64,000 nucleotides of DNA from Mesorhizobium terrae (GTDB taxonomy: Bacteria > Pseudomonadota > Alphaproteobacteria > Rhizobiales > Rhizobiaceae), in assembly GCF_008727715.1 (NCBI RefSeq), contig NZ_CP044218.1:4757501-4821500 (forward strand). Reading direction: 5' to 3'. The notes beneath the pieces were generated by a model. It made no database searches. It saw nothing but the letters and a program-made list of their open reading frames with translations, and was not told the DNA's origin. Shown here piece after piece: positions 39,034 through 49,049 of the stretch (position 1 is the stretch's first letter; every line of letters starts with the position of its first letter). A program made the position numbers and the translations under genes.

Positions 39034-39924
39034 CTACTCCAGATTCTGAACTTGTTCGCGAAACTGGTCGACGACGGCCTTCAGTTCCAATCCGATCGCG
39101 GTGACTGCTGCGGCGTTCGACTTCGAGCACAGCGTATTCGATTCGCGGTTGAATTCCTGCGCCAGAAAATCGAGCTTTCGGCCCACGGCACCGCCGCCAG
39201 CAAGCAGCGCCCTGCCCGAGACCACATGTGTCTTGAGCCGGTCGATCTCTTCGCGGATATCCGCCTTGGTCGCCAGAAAGGCCGCTTCCATGTTGAGACG
39301 AGCCTCGTCCAGCCCCGCAGCAGTGTCCATCAGCAGGCGCACTTGTTCGGCGATCTTCTCGCGTATGACACCGGGTTGACGCGAAGGGTCGGCCTCGGCG
39401 CGCAAGGTCAGCGCTTCGATCACATCCAGATGACCGGACAGCACCGAACGCAAGGCCTCGCCCTCGTTCTGACGTGCAGTCACAAGCCCCGTAAGCGCTT
39501 CGTCGAGCGCGCGTTCGATGACTGCATCAAGCGCACCGCGCATTTCCTCGGTTTCAACCGCCTCCGGAACCTCAAGAACACCCCGCAACGCGAGCAGTCC
39601 GTCAGCTGAAGCTGGAGACGCGCCGAATTGATCCTGCAGCCGCTTGGCGAGACCGGCGATGTCTTTGAGGAAAGCCTCATTGACCACAGGTTGCGCGGAT
39701 GAACCGCCGGGACGACCAACAGTCAGTGTCGCCTGGAAATTGCCGCGCGCGAAACGCTTCTGCACGACCTGCCGGACGAGAGGCTCCAGCCGGTCGAAAC
39801 CCTGCGGCAGGCGCAAGCGAACTTCAACGCTTTTGCCGTTGACCGATTTCACTTCCCAGGCAATCGCAGTTCCCTGATGGTCGGCAACCGCGCGTGCGAA
39901 GCCCGTCATACTTTGCAGATTCAT
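39034..39924 (-). CDS. YicC-family endoribonuclease
   Basis: 296 residues of the YicC/YloC family, which includes an endoribonuclease that targets small RNAs in E. coli. Hallmarks are the start (MNLQSMTGFARA) and a C-terminal region rich in Arg/Glu helices (FLAQEFNRE). The frame opens at 39978, but the ATG at 39924 is the family start. It lies between mltG and gmk. Confidence 0.92.
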   Translation of the reverse strand: MNLQSMTGFARAVADHQGTAIAWEVKSVNGKSVEVRLRLPQGFDRLEPLVRQVVQKRFARGNFQATLTVGRPGGSSAQPVVNEAFLKDIAGLAKRLQDQFGASPASADGLLALRGVLEVPEAVETEEMRGALDAVIERALDEALTGLVTARQNEGEALRSVLSGHLDVIEALTLRAEADPSRQPGVIREKIAEQVRLLMDTAAGLDEARLNMEAAFLATKADIREEIDRLKTHVVSGRALLAGGGAVGRKLDFLAQEFNRESNTLCSKSNAAAVTAIGLELKAVVDQFREQVQNLE

Positions 39925-39946
39925 GCCAGGCGCCCCCAAGCGCATA

Positions 39947-41161
39947 TTATTGGGCCGCGTTGGCCCCGGTGCCGGCATTGTCGCCGTTGTCAGCAGGTTG
40001 CTCGGAATTGCCGGACTTCGCCGCGTCCTCCGCCTGCTTCTTCACGAGTGCGCGATAGCGGGCGACATTCTGATTGTGGTCGTCGAGCGTTTCGGCAAAC
40101 ACATGCCCGCCATTGCCGTCGGCGACAAAATAGAGATCCTTGGTCTTGGATGGATTGGCCACGGCCTCAAGCGAAGCGCGGCCAGGATTGGCGATCGGCG
40201 TCGGCGGCAAACCGTTGATCTGATAGGTGTTATAGGGTGTCTGCTTGTCGATGTCCGACTGATAGATCGGCCGGTCGCCGGGTTTGCCCTTGCCGCCGAA
40301 CAATCCGTAGATGATCGTCGGATCCGACTGCAGGCGCATACCCTTGTTGAGGCGATTGAGGAAGACCGCTGCAACGCGCGAGCGCTCGTCGCTACGGCCC
40401 GTTTCCTTTTCGACAATCGAAGCCAGGGTGACGAATTCGTCGGCATTGGCCAACGGCAGATCGGGCGAACGACGCTTCCAGATTTCATCGACCAGCTCTT
40501 TCTGATCGGCAAGCAGCTTGTCGACCATCTGCTGGCGGGTGGCACCGCGCGTGAAACGCAGCGTGTCAGTGGCCAGGCTGCCTTCAGCAGGCAGTTGCGT
40601 CGGCATGTTGCCCGTCAGGGCATCCTCCGCGGCGACGCGTGCAAACGCCTGCTCGACCGTCAGACCTTCCGGAATGGTCAGTGAATACATCACCGACTTG
40701 CCGCTTTTCAGAAGATTCATGATCTCGCGCATCGACGCATGCGGCTTGATCTCATACTCGCCGGCCTTGAGCGCCTGGTCGTTGCCATAGGCCCGCACAC
40801 CGAGCCGGAAGATGCGCGCATCGCTGATGAAGCCGCGCCGCTCGAGCTGATCGGCAATGTCCTGGACACCGGTGGCTGGCTTGACCAGGAAGGTGTCGCC
40901 ATTGGCCGACGGGCCTGCCTCAAAGAACTCCTGCCGACCGAAATAGACGGCGGCGCCGGTCGCCAGAACGGCGAGCATGACGCAGGATACCAAGAAGTTC
41001 ATGAAAACCACGATCTGGCCGCGCGAAGCGCGCGAACGCTTGGACGGCGGCGGCGTACCGGCTTCCGGGCGCAAGGCCTCGCTTGCGGTCTTCGGTATGA
41101 TCGTCGTCGGCTGCGTGGTGACCTGGCCGCCGTCTTCGTTGTTCGCCGGTGTGGTGTTCAT
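39947..41161 (-). CDS. mltG: Endolytic murein transglycosylase
   Basis: MltG cleaves nascent peptidoglycan strands and so sets glycan length. 404 residues: a cytoplasmic, proline-rich N-terminus, one membrane helix (about 50-74), a LysM-like periplasmic domain and the YceG/MltG catalytic domain with Glu251 in ASIVEKETG. The C-terminal ~30 residues are Ala/Asn/Asp-rich and probably disordered. It is 22 bases upstream of yicC. Confidence 0.95.
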   Translation of the reverse strand: MNTTPANNEDGGQVTTQPTTIIPKTASEALRPEAGTPPPSKRSRASRGQIVVFMNFLVSCVMLAVLATGAAVYFGRQEFFEAGPSANGDTFLVKPATGVQDIADQLERRGFISDARIFRLGVRAYGNDQALKAGEYEIKPHASMREIMNLLKSGKSVMYSLTIPEGLTVEQAFARVAAEDALTGNMPTQLPAEGSLATDTLRFTRGATRQQMVDKLLADQKELVDEIWKRRSPDLPLANADEFVTLASIVEKETGRSDERSRVAAVFLNRLNKGMRLQSDPTIIYGLFGGKGKPGDRPIYQSDIDKQTPYNTYQINGLPPTPIANPGRASLEAVANPSKTKDLYFVADGNGGHVFAETLDDHNQNVARYRALVKKQAEDAAKSGNSEQPADNGDNAGTGANAAQ

Positions 41162-41277
41162 AACGCCCTGCCATAGGTTCTATCGACGAATCCCCTCGGG
41201 ACAGTAGAGGGGATTGTGGCAAAAATGACGGACTTGTCCGCCCTGGAGCTGTCGAAAGACCGTTGGGAGCCGGTCAA

Positions 41278-42540
41278 TCAGCCATTGTAGCGCTGGAAAA
41301 CCAGCGATGCGTTGGTGCCGCCAAATCCGAAGGAATTGGACAGCGCCACATCGATCTGACGCTCGCGCGGCTTATTCGGCACGAGGTCGATTGCCGTCTC
41401 GCGTTCAGGATTGTCGAGATTGATGGTAGCCGGTGCGATGTTGTCGCGAATGGCCAGAATCGAGAAGATCGCTTCCGCGGCGCCCGCGGCGCCCAGAAGA
41501 TGGCCGATCGACGATTTGGTGGACGACATCGAAACTTTCGAAGCTGCATTGCCGACCAGGCGCTCGACGGCGCCGAGCTCGATCGTGTCGGCCATGGTCG
41601 AGGTGCCATGGGCATTGATGTAGTCGACGTCGGCAGGCGTCAGCTTGGCACGCTTCAACGCCGCCGTCATGCAGCGGAAAGCACCGTCGCCGTCTTCCGC
41701 CGGCGCGGTGATGTGATAGGCATCGCCGGTGAGACCGTAACCGGTGACCTCGGCGTAAATCTTGGCGCCACGCGCCTTGGCGTGTTCCAGTTCTTCCAGA
41801 ACCACCACACCGGCGCCCTCGCCCATGACGAAACCGTCGCGGTCGCGATCATAGGGGCGCGAAGCCTTTTCAGGTGTATCGTTGCGCTCGGTCGAAAGCG
41901 CGCGGCAAGCCGCGAAACCAGCCAGCGAAAGGCGAGTGACCGGCGCTTCGGCACCGCCCGCAACCATGACATCGGCATCGCCGAACTGGATCAGCCTGGC
42001 TGCGTCGCCGATCGCATGCGCGCCGGTCGAGCAAGCCGTCACCACGGCATGGTTCGGTCCCTTCAGACCGTGCCTAATCGACACCTGGCCAGAGACCAGA
42101 TTGATGATCTGCCCAGGAATGAAGAAGGGGCTGATACGGCGCGGCCCTTTTTCCTGAAGGATCAGCGCATTCTCAGCGATGCCTTCGATGCCGCCAATGC
42201 CCGAACCGATCATCACGCCGGTCGCGCACTGTTCTTCATGCGTCTTCGGCTGCCAGCCGGAATCCCTCAGCGCTTCATCGGCGGCCGCAATCCCGTACAG
42301 GATGAAGTCGCCGATCTTGCGCAGTTCCTTGGGTTCCAGGAAGGCTTCCGGGTTGAAGGTGGCGTCCTCGCCGTTACCACGTGGAATCACGTGCGCGATC
42401 TTGCAGGCAAGATCTTCGACCTCGAACTCGGTGACGCGCCGCGCGGCGCTACGGCCGGTGAGCAATTCTCGCCAGCCGTGCTCGACCCCAACGCCGAATG
42501 GTGAAAGCAGGCCGAGGCCCGTAACGACGACGCGCCTCAT
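41278..42540 (-). CDS. fabF: Beta-ketoacyl-ACP synthase II
   Basis: Elongates fatty acids by condensing acyl groups with malonyl-ACP. 420 residues with the Cys-His-His triad: Cys170 in ACSTGAHA, His in NAHGTST, and His in SIGHLLGA. It follows acpP by 34 bases in the run fabD-fabG-acpP-fabF. Confidence 0.97.
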   Translation of the reverse strand: MRRVVVTGLGLLSPFGVGVEHGWRELLTGRSAARRVTEFEVEDLACKIAHVIPRGNGEDATFNPEAFLEPKELRKIGDFILYGIAAADEALRDSGWQPKTHEEQCATGVMIGSGIGGIEGIAENALILQEKGPRRISPFFIPGQIINLVSGQVSIRHGLKGPNHAVVTACSTGAHAIGDAARLIQFGDADVMVAGGAEAPVTRLSLAGFAACRALSTERNDTPEKASRPYDRDRDGFVMGEGAGVVVLEELEHAKARGAKIYAEVTGYGLTGDAYHITAPAEDGDGAFRCMTAALKRAKLTPADVDYINAHGTSTMADTIELGAVERLVGNAASKVSMSSTKSSIGHLLGAAGAAEAIFSILAIRDNIAPATINLDNPERETAIDLVPNKPRERQIDVALSNSFGFGGTNASLVFQRYNG

Positions 42541-42574
42541 TGCATGCCCTCTCCGAAGACGTAAGCCGGAAAAA

Positions 42575-42811
42575 TCAGGCCGAGGCCTTGTCGATGTACT
42601 TCACGGCGTCGCCGACCGTGAGGATGGTCTCTGCCGCGTCGTCCGGGATTTCAACGCCGAACTCTTCCTCGAACGCCATGACAAGCTCAACCGTGTCGAG
42701 GCTGTCCGCGCCGAGATCGTCGATGAAGGAGGCCTGCTCAGTCACCTTGTCGGCATCGACGCCCAGATGCTCGATAACGATCTTTTTGACGCGCTCTGCG
42801 GTGTCACTCAT
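42575..42811 (-). CDS. acpP: Acyl carrier protein
   Basis: Carries growing acyl chains on a 4-phosphopantetheine attached to Ser37, in [12 protein letters not shown]. 78 acidic residues, the normal size. Between fabG and fabF. The 206-base gap to fabG suggests a possible separate promoter for this abundant protein. Confidence 0.98.
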   Translation of the reverse strand: MSDTAERVKKIVIEHLGVDADKVTEQASFIDDLGADSLDTVELVMAFEEEFGVEIPDDAAETILTVGDAVKYIDKASA

Positions 42812-43017
42812 TTTGGCATCCTTCGTTCTATTGTCTTGTCTTCGTTAGCGGGCACAATGCCGCTAATCAAGCTGAAAGATAGGCCGGGCTGAATACAACA
42901 ATAACTGGCCGGCTTTTGCCCGAACCGCCGGGTTGCGGGCCGCATTACACGAAAACGGCTTGGCATCCAAGGCGGTAAGGGTGTTTTTCCAACGCGATCA
43001 CGGGTCGCGTCGGAACG

Positions 43018-43755
43018 TCAGATCATCGCCATGCCGCCATTGACGTGGAGCGTCTGGCCGGTGACGTAGGACGCTTCCGTCGACGCAAGATAGGCGACCG
43101 CCGACGCAACTTCCTCGCCCGTGCCCATGCGCTTGGCCGGAATGGCGGCCATGATCATTTCCTTCTGTTTTTCGTTCAGCTTGTCGGTCATGGCCGATTC
43201 GATAAAGCCGGGGGCGACGCAGTTGACGGTCACGTTGCGGGTGGCGATCTCCTGCGCCAGCGACTTTGAGAAGCCGATCATCCCGGCCTTGGAAGCGCAA
43301 TAATTGGCCTGGCCGGGATTGCCGGTGACGCCCACGACGGAGGTGATGTTGATGATGCGGCCGTAGCGGCGGCGCATCATCGGGTGGGTGAGTTCGCGGG
43401 TCAGCCGGAACACGGCGGTCAAATTGACTTCGATCACGCTGTCCCAGTCGGCATCGGACATGCGCACGAACAGGCCGTCCTTGGTGATGCCGGCATTGTT
43501 GACGAGGATATCCACGCCCTCCAGATCGGCCTCCGCCTTCTGGCCGAGCGCCTTGACTTCATCGCGGTCGGACAGGTTTGCCGGAAAAATCTTCACGCGG
43601 TCGCCCAGCTCGGCAGCGAGTGTCTCCAGCTTCTCGACGCGCGTGCCATGCAGGCCGACAATGGCGCCCTGTCTATGGAGCAGGCGTGCAATGGCCTCGC
43701 CAATGCCACCGGTGGCTCCGGTGACGAGCGCCTTGCGGCCGGTCAAATCGAACAT
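43018..43755 (-). CDS. fabG: 3-oxoacyl-ACP reductase
   Basis: NADPH-dependent reduction of beta-ketoacyl-ACP. 245 residues; cofactor motif TGATGGIG at 12-19 and catalytic NYCASK. The frame is open to 43785, but ATG 43755 has GAGAGGGG upstream and is the usual start. It follows fabD by 52 bases. Confidence 0.97.
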   Translation of the reverse strand: MFDLTGRKALVTGATGGIGEAIARLLHRQGAIVGLHGTRVEKLETLAAELGDRVKIFPANLSDRDEVKALGQKAEADLEGVDILVNNAGITKDGLFVRMSDADWDSVIEVNLTAVFRLTRELTHPMMRRRYGRIINITSVVGVTGNPGQANYCASKAGMIGFSKSLAQEIATRNVTVNCVAPGFIESAMTDKLNEKQKEMIMAAIPAKRMGTGEEVASAVAYLASTEASYVTGQTLHVNGGMAMI

Positions 43756-43807
43756 GTTTCGTCCCCTCTCAAGCACACCCTTCACACGGGTGGGGTCATC
43801 AGGCTTT

Positions 43808-44749
43808 CTAGGCTAGTGCCGCGAGTGCGGCATCGATATCGGCAGGCGTTCCGACGGAAACGGTTGCGATATCGCGATTGATACGCCGCGCCAAGCCGGA
43901 CAGCACCTTGCCGGCGCCGACTTCATAAAGCGCGGTCACGCCGTTGGCGCCGAACCATTCGACCGTCTCGCGCCACCGCACGCGGCCGGTGACCTGCTCG
44001 ACCAGACGGGCGGCAATGGCATCCGGATCGGTGGTCGGCGACACCGAGACATTGGAAACAACGGGAACGATCGGGACATTCTTCGCCACCCCGGCCAGCG
44101 CCTCGCGCATGGCTTCGGCGGCCGGCGCCATCAAAGCGGAATGGAAAGGCGCCGACACCTGGAGCATCAGCGCACGCTTGGCACCCTTCTCCGTGCAAAG
44201 CTTGGCGGCCAGTTCCACGGCCGCCTTGGCGCCGGAAATCACCAGTTGGCCGCCGCCATTGTCGTTGGCAACCTGGCAGACCGAGCCTTTTGCAGCTTCG
44301 GCACAGGCGGCTTCGACGTCTGGCTGCTCAAGGCCGATAATGGCCGCCATGGCGCCCTCGCCCACCGGAACGGCCGATTGCATGGCATTGCCACGAATGC
44401 GCAGCAGGCGTGCGGCATCGGCCACCGAGACGAAACCGGCAGCGGCGAGCGCGGAATATTCGCCAAGCGAATGGCCCGCGACATAGGCAACCTTGTCCTT
44501 CAGTGAAAAGCCACGGGCTTCCAGCGCACGGACGGCAGCCAGCGACACGGCCATCAGCGCCGGCTGGGCGTTGGCCGTCAGCGTCAGCGTCTCCTCCGGC
44601 CCTTCCCAGATCAGGGAAGACAGTTTTTCACCAAGGGCCTCATCGACTTCTTCGAAGACGCGCCGGGCCTCGGGGAATGCCTCGGCCAGGTCCTTGCCCA
44701 TGCCGACAGCCTGGCTGCCCTGCCCCGGAAAGGTGAATGCCACCGCCAT
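43808..44749 (-). CDS. fabD: Malonyl-CoA-ACP transacylase
   Basis: Loads malonate onto acyl carrier protein. 313 residues. The catalytic serine is Ser94 in GHSLGEYSA, and the N-terminal FPGQGSQ is typical. The ATG at 44749 (MAVAFTFPG) is preceded by GGAGCT; the upstream frame to 44800 is not FabD-like. First gene of the minus-strand fab operon and divergent from the LtaS-like gene. Confidence 0.97.
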   Translation of the reverse strand: MAVAFTFPGQGSQAVGMGKDLAEAFPEARRVFEEVDEALGEKLSSLIWEGPEETLTLTANAQPALMAVSLAAVRALEARGFSLKDKVAYVAGHSLGEYSALAAAGFVSVADAARLLRIRGNAMQSAVPVGEGAMAAIIGLEQPDVEAACAEAAKGSVCQVANDNGGGQLVISGAKAAVELAAKLCTEKGAKRALMLQVSAPFHSALMAPAAEAMREALAGVAKNVPIVPVVSNVSVSPTTDPDAIAARLVEQVTGRVRWRETVEWFGANGVTALYEVGAGKVLSGLARRINRDIATVSVGTPADIDAALAALA

Positions 44750-44938
44750 AGAGAGCTCCAACTGGTTAATCACGCCTGCCTGTGCGCAAGCCCAGCCCAC
44801 AAGTCAAGAGCCCAGCGTGCCCGCCGGGCGAGACACGCGGAGCGGCGCCAGCCAGTTTTGCAGCGATCAATCATGATAAAAACCGAACACGATTCGTTTG
44901 CTGGCTCTTCTAAATTTTGCCACAGGCGCTAGCTTTCC

Positions 44939-44967
44939 GTGACATTTGAATGACAGTTTGATGACGC
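44939..44967 (+). promoter_or_regulatory. Candidate PHO box (three PhoB half-sites)
   Basis: Three seven-base units GTGACAT, ATGACAG and ATGACGC are each separated by four bases, giving an 11-base period. This is the reverse complement of the rhizobial PHO box CTGTCAT-N4-CTGTCAT. It ends four bases before a CATAAT (44971-44976) that could be the -10, as in PhoB-activated promoters where the box replaces the -35. It also lies upstream of fabD on the other strand. Confidence 0.55.
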
Positions 44968-45022
44968 ATTCATAATGCAGGTGGGGATCTACGAATTGGC
45001 GAAAGGTTTGTCGGGGAGCGGT

Positions 45023-46921
45023 ATGACTGCGCCGAAGCATAAGTATGACAGCGCCTTCCCCGGCTTCGAGCCGGGAGAAGAAAGGCGTGCCATGCGGTAT
45101 TGCCTGGTCACCCTGGTGGCGTCGGCCGTGCTGGTTTTCGCCATTGAGCTCATCTTCCGCGGCGACATCGTCAGCACACTCGGCTTCTTCGTGCAGCCAT
45201 TCAAGCCCGGCTGGACGACGGTCGTTCTGTTCACCCTCATCCTCATCGGCCTCGATGCCCTGCTTGGACGCAATTACCAGGGCGTGATGATCTTCGCGCC
45301 GGTGACGCTGGCGCTCGCTTTCATCGGCCACCAGAAATCGCGCTATCTCGGCGATCCGCTCTATCCCACGGACTTTCTTTACGCGCGGCAGATTGTGGAA
45401 CTGATGCCGCTCCTGGTGCGCGAACGCCCTTGGACAGGCGTTGCGCTCGGCGCAGGCATCCTGGCGACGATTGCCTTGCTCATCGCATTGTGGCTCGGCT
45501 GGCGCCGCCGCACCTCGACATTGCGCTACAAGGCCCGTCTCGCCCGCCTCACCGTGGCTATTCCCCTGTTGGCGTTCTTCGTTTCGATCATGGACTACGC
45601 CGCTTTCTCGTGGACGCGCGATCGTCTGCAGATCATCCCGATGATGTGGGACCAGAAGGAAAACTACAATTCGAACGGCTTCGCGCTGGCCTTCGCACTC
45701 AACGTGCCTATGGCCCATGTCGTGGCTCCCCTGGGCTATTCAGACAAGGCAATCGAGACGATCGCCAGACCCGAGGTGGGCGCGGTTGTGCCCGAGGACA
45801 AGCCCGACATCATCATGGTGATGAGCGAATCCTTCTGGGATCCGATGACGCTGCCGAACGTCTCCGTCACGCCTGACCCCATCCCGACGGTACGTGCGGC
45901 CCGCGCTGGCTCGGTGTTTTCGCCCGAGTTCGGTGGCATGACGGCCAATGTCGAATTCGAAGCACTGACCGGTTTCTCGAATGCCTTCCTGCCGGCCGGC
46001 TCCATTCCCTACCAGCAATATGTGCGCGCGCCGGTTCCTTCGTTGGCAACATTTCTGAAGAGCGAAGGCTATTCGGCACGGGCCTTCCATCCGGGCACCA
46101 ACTGGTTCTGGAACCGCACTGCGGTCTATGCCGATTTCGGCTTCGACGACTTCCAGTCGGAAGAGACCATGCCTTACATGGCAAAGCGCGGGCCGCTCGC
46201 CTCCGACGAAGCGATGACCGACCAGCTCATCAGCGCGGCGGACGCTTCGGAGGAGCCGTTCTTCTACTTCGCGGTCAGCCTGCAGAATCACGGCCCCTAC
46301 GAACCCACCCGCTACTCCGACACCACGCGTGTCGTGCAGGCGCCGATCAGCCAATGGGCACGGGATTCGCTGGCTTCTTATGCCGAGGGTGCGGCTGACG
46401 CGGATATCAATCTCAAGCGGCTGATGGACTGGGCTCAGAAGCGTGAGCGGCCGACTGTCATCGTGTTCTTCGGCGATCATCTGCCGCCGCTCGGTCCGGT
46501 CTATGTCGAGACCGGGTTCCTGAAGGACAATGTGGCGCCACGCAAGGAAGCGCCCGATCAGATGCGCCTGCACCGCGAAACGCCGCTGGTCGTCTGGTCC
46601 AACCGGACGGGGCCGGCGAAGGACGTCGGCTCGATCAGCCCGGCCTTCCTGCCCTATCATCTGCTCAAGGCCGCAGGCATCACGCACCCCTACTACACGG
46701 ACTTCCTCGGCCAGATCAGCGAACGATACAACGTTGTCGACCGCAACCTGCTGCTTGCCACCGACGGCGCCGCCACGGCCGACTGGGCGAGGCAGAAGGA
46801 GATCGCCCCGCTCATCCGCGACTATCGCTACCTGCAGTACGACATGATGTTCGGCAAGCGCTGGTCCGCGCCCGACTTCTTCCCGGAAACGGTGAACAAA
46901 CTCGTCGCGCATACGAGCTGA
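45023..46921 (+). CDS. LtaS/OpgB-type membrane phosphoglycerol transferase-like protein
   Basis: About 632 residues: five membrane helices (about the first 200) then a sulfatase/alkaline-phosphatase-type extracytoplasmic domain with metal/active-site motifs [24 protein letters not shown] (the Thr is the likely nucleophile) and FFGDHLPP. Family members move glycerol-phosphate from phosphatidylglycerol to polymers; in rhizobia, relatives decorate periplasmic glucans. I chose ATG 45023 with GGGGAGCGG upstream. The ATG at 44975 is overlapped by the likely -10 of the PHO-box promoter, so it would not be transcribed. Acceptor substrate unknown. Confidence 0.85.
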   Translation: MTAPKHKYDSAFPGFEPGEERRAMRYCLVTLVASAVLVFAIELIFRGDIVSTLGFFVQPFKPGWTTVVLFTLILIGLDALLGRNYQGVMIFAPVTLALAFIGHQKSRYLGDPLYPTDFLYARQIVELMPLLVRERPWTGVALGAGILATIALLIALWLGWRRRTSTLRYKARLARLTVAIPLLAFFVSIMDYAAFSWTRDRLQIIPMMWDQKENYNSNGFALAFALNVPMAHVVAPLGYSDKAIETIARPEVGAVVPEDKPDIIMVMSESFWDPMTLPNVSVTPDPIPTVRAARAGSVFSPEFGGMTANVEFEALTGFSNAFLPAGSIPYQQYVRAPVPSLATFLKSEGYSARAFHPGTNWFWNRTAVYADFGFDDFQSEETMPYMAKRGPLASDEAMTDQLISAADASEEPFFYFAVSLQNHGPYEPTRYSDTTRVVQAPISQWARDSLASYAEGAADADINLKRLMDWAQKRERPTVIVFFGDHLPPLGPVYVETGFLKDNVAPRKEAPDQMRLHRETPLVVWSNRTGPAKDVGSISPAFLPYHLLKAAGITHPYYTDFLGQISERYNVVDRNLLLATDGAATADWARQKEIAPLIRDYRYLQYDMMFGKRWSAPDFFPETVNKLVAHTS

Positions 46922-46945
46922 CGGACGCCGGCAGACGCATGAAAA

Positions 46946-46967
46946 TCCGGCCTAGCCCTTGGCCGGA
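46946..46967 (+). terminator. Hairpin after the LtaS-like gene
   Basis: TCCGGCC (46946-46952) and GGCCGGA (46961-46967) form a seven-base stem with an eight-base loop, 25 bases after the stop. The T-run that follows is short. It directly precedes the rpmG promoter. Confidence 0.5.
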
Positions 46968-46968
46968 C

Positions 46969-46996
46969 TTGACTTTCCGAGCGCTTTCTTTATGTG
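46969..46996 (+). promoter_or_regulatory. Candidate promoter of rpmG
   Basis: TTGACT (46969-46974) and TATGTG (46991-46996) are 16 bases apart, about 80 bases before the rpmG start. A plausible housekeeping promoter, read from sequence only. Confidence 0.4.
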
Positions 46997-47076
46997 TCCG
47001 GCCAAGTTTTCCGCGTCCGGGGTTTTCTTCCCGTGTCCCAGCGGCTCGAACTCCACGAAATCAACGGACGAACATC

Positions 47077-47244
47077 ATGGCCAAAGCCGCGAACATCAAG
47101 ATCAAGCTTCTTTCGACCGCCGACACCGGCTTCTTCTATGTGACGAGCAAGAACAGCCGCACCAAGACCGACAAGCTGTCGTTCCGCAAGTACGACCCGG
47201 TCGCCAAGAAGCATGTCGAATTCAAGGAAACCAAGATCAAGTAA
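47077..47244 (+). CDS. rpmG: Large ribosomal subunit protein bL33
   Basis: 55-residue ribosomal protein [19 protein letters not shown]. It has only the family's conserved core and lacks the four zinc-binding cysteines of the C+ form, so it is the zinc-free type. The frame opens far upstream, but this ATG is the family start. A strong terminator follows. Confidence 0.96.
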   Translation: MAKAANIKIKLLSTADTGFFYVTSKNSRTKTDKLSFRKYDPVAKKHVEFKETKIK

Positions 47245-47642
47245 TCTGGTTTCCGTCATGAAATGCAAAACGCCGCCCTCTGGGCGGCGTTTTTGTTTGC
47301 GCGGACGGAAAACCGGCATTCTCCACCCTCTAGGACATTTTGTTGATGTCGAGAGTGAAGAATAAGGGGGCCGGTCGGCGTGATGGCAGCGGTACGAGGA
47401 GGCCACTATATGCCAGCGCCGGCCGGCCGACCCCACGGACCCAGGAGATGCGGCGGACCTGAGCATCATGGGGTATCAGTGGAACTGCCGGATTTGCCCC
47501 CGCACCGACCGTCCCTCATTTGCGCGAGCACATTTGCCCAAGCTTATTCAAAAATCAACACTTTCTTAACCACGGACCGCGAATCGCCGGGGTTAAGGTA
47601 AACAGTCAGCGTTATCGGCGAGCACGGAGCGGCTGCTTGCCG
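47245..47642. other. Non-coding stretch after rpmG and before the pleD end
   Basis: The rpmG terminator lies at its left edge. At 47566-47571 and 47591-47596 TTAACC and GGTTAA form a 7-base inverted repeat with its flanks, which could be a pair of opposed CtrA half-sites or a weak hairpin. A short open frame at 47410-47601 has a good ribosome site but a non-protein-like composition. Nothing else is supported. Confidence 0.55.
47267..47293 (+). terminator. Rho-independent terminator after rpmG
   Basis: AAAACGCCGCCC (47267-47278) and GGGCGGCGTTTT (47282-47293) form a perfect 12-base stem, followed by TG and more T. Confidence 0.93.
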
Positions 47643-49016
47643 TCAGGCTGCGTTGGCCACCACCCTGTTGCGGCCGCTGTTCTTGGCTTCGTAGAGGGCC
47701 AGATCAGCCCGCTTCATCAAGGCCTCGACCGTATCGCGCCCGTGCAGCAGCGAGGAAACGCCGACGCTGATCGTAATCTCCGCGGTCTGTCCGTCTCGCC
47801 CGATTGCAAACGGCACCTTCGCGATTTCGGCGCGAATGCGCTCGGCAACCTTTTCGGCGATCGCGCCTTCCGTATCCGGCATGACCACGACGAACTCCTC
47901 GCCGCCGAAACGACAGGCAAGGTCGATGCCGCGAACGTTCTTGCGCAGGCGATAGGCAAACTCGCGCAGCACGTCATCGCCACCGTCATGGCCAAAAGTG
48001 TCGTTGATGGTCTTGAAGCGATCGAGGTCGGTTATCATCACCGCCAACGGCCGGCGCCGCGCCACAGCCCGGTCGAACAAGGTTTGCAGATGGCTATCCA
48101 GGTAGCGACGGTTGTGCAGGCCGGTCAGCCCGTCCGTCACCGCCATCTCGATGGTCTGGGTCACGGAAGCGCGCAGCTGGTCATTGTAGCGCTTGCGGCG
48201 AACCTGCGTGCGCAACCGCGCGATCAACTCATGCGGATCGATCGGCCTGGTCAGATAGTCGTTGATGCCGAGTTCCAGGCCGCGAATGACCCTGTCCTCT
48301 TCACCCTGGTTGGCCAGCAATATGATCGGCACGAAGCGGGTGCGGTCGAGCGAGCGCAATTGCGAGCAAAGCCGCAGCGGATCGAAGTCGGCGAAATCGG
48401 TCGACACGAGGACACATTCGTAAGGCGTCTCGGCTGCCTGGAAGAAGCCGGCATGCGGATCCTTCGCCGTGTCAAGCGCGACCCGATCCCGCAAGGCCTT
48501 GCGAATGCGTTCCGAAGAGGCTTCGCGCTCATCGACAAGAAGCACGCGCGGCAAGGTATCGTCGTCGGCGATGTTGCGCGCCAGCAATTCCTCGATGCCG
48601 ATGTTGCGTGTAGTCGAAGCGCGAAGGCGCAGCTCGTCGGTCAGCATCTTGAGGCGCACCAGGCTTTTCACCCGGGTCATCAACTGAAGATCGTTGACGG
48701 GCTTGGTGAGGAAGTCGTCCGCGCCAGCCTCAAGCCCCCGCACGCGGTCGGTCACCTGATCGAGAGCGGTGACCATCACCACCGGGATATGGGCCGTGGC
48801 CGGATCGCTCTTCAAGCGGCGGCAGACTTCGAAACCATCCATGTCCGGCATCATGACGTCGAGCAGCACCACATCGACCTTGCCGTTCTCGCAGGTCTCG
48901 ATCGCATCGGGGCCGTTCGTCGCCGTCAGCACGTCGAAATATTCAGCTAGGAGCCGAACTTCCAGTAGCTTGACGTTGGCCGGCACGTCGTCGACGACAA
49001 GGATGCGGGCAGTCAT
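47643..49016 (-). CDS. pleD: PleD-type response regulator diguanylate cyclase
   Basis: Two receiver domains and a GGDEF domain, 457 residues. The first receiver has the phosphoacceptor Asp53 in LLDVMMPDMD. The second (about 152-290) lacks a clear acceptor aspartate and probably serves as an adaptor, as in Caulobacter PleD. The GGDEF domain carries GGEEF and, five residues before, an I-site RGID. Phosphorylation drives dimerisation and c-di-GMP synthesis in cell-cycle and polarity control. It follows divK by 33 bases. I chose the ATG at 49016 (MTARILVVDD) over an upstream codon at 49046. Confidence 0.95.
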   Translation of the reverse strand: MTARILVVDDVPANVKLLEVRLLAEYFDVLTATNGPDAIETCENGKVDVVLLDVMMPDMDGFEVCRRLKSDPATAHIPVVMVTALDQVTDRVRGLEAGADDFLTKPVNDLQLMTRVKSLVRLKMLTDELRLRASTTRNIGIEELLARNIADDDTLPRVLLVDEREASSERIRKALRDRVALDTAKDPHAGFFQAAETPYECVLVSTDFADFDPLRLCSQLRSLDRTRFVPIILLANQGEEDRVIRGLELGINDYLTRPIDPHELIARLRTQVRRKRYNDQLRASVTQTIEMAVTDGLTGLHNRRYLDSHLQTLFDRAVARRRPLAVMITDLDRFKTINDTFGHDGGDDVLREFAYRLRKNVRGIDLACRFGGEEFVVVMPDTEGAIAEKVAERIRAEIAKVPFAIGRDGQTAEITISVGVSSLLHGRDTVEALMKRADLALYEAKNSGRNRVVANAA

Positions 49017-49049
49017 TTCATGCGGCTCCGGGCTGGTGGCGAACAACCA

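Noticed and set aside
47566..47596. Opposed TTAACC and GGTTAA after pleD
   Set aside because: Located at the 3' end of pleD, spacing (19 bases) does not fit CtrA, no gene starts nearby.
47410..47601. 63-codon open frame after rpmG with GAGGAGG seven bases before its ATG
   Set aside because: Pro/Arg-rich, non-protein-like composition with no coding pattern; the ribosome-site match is probably chance.
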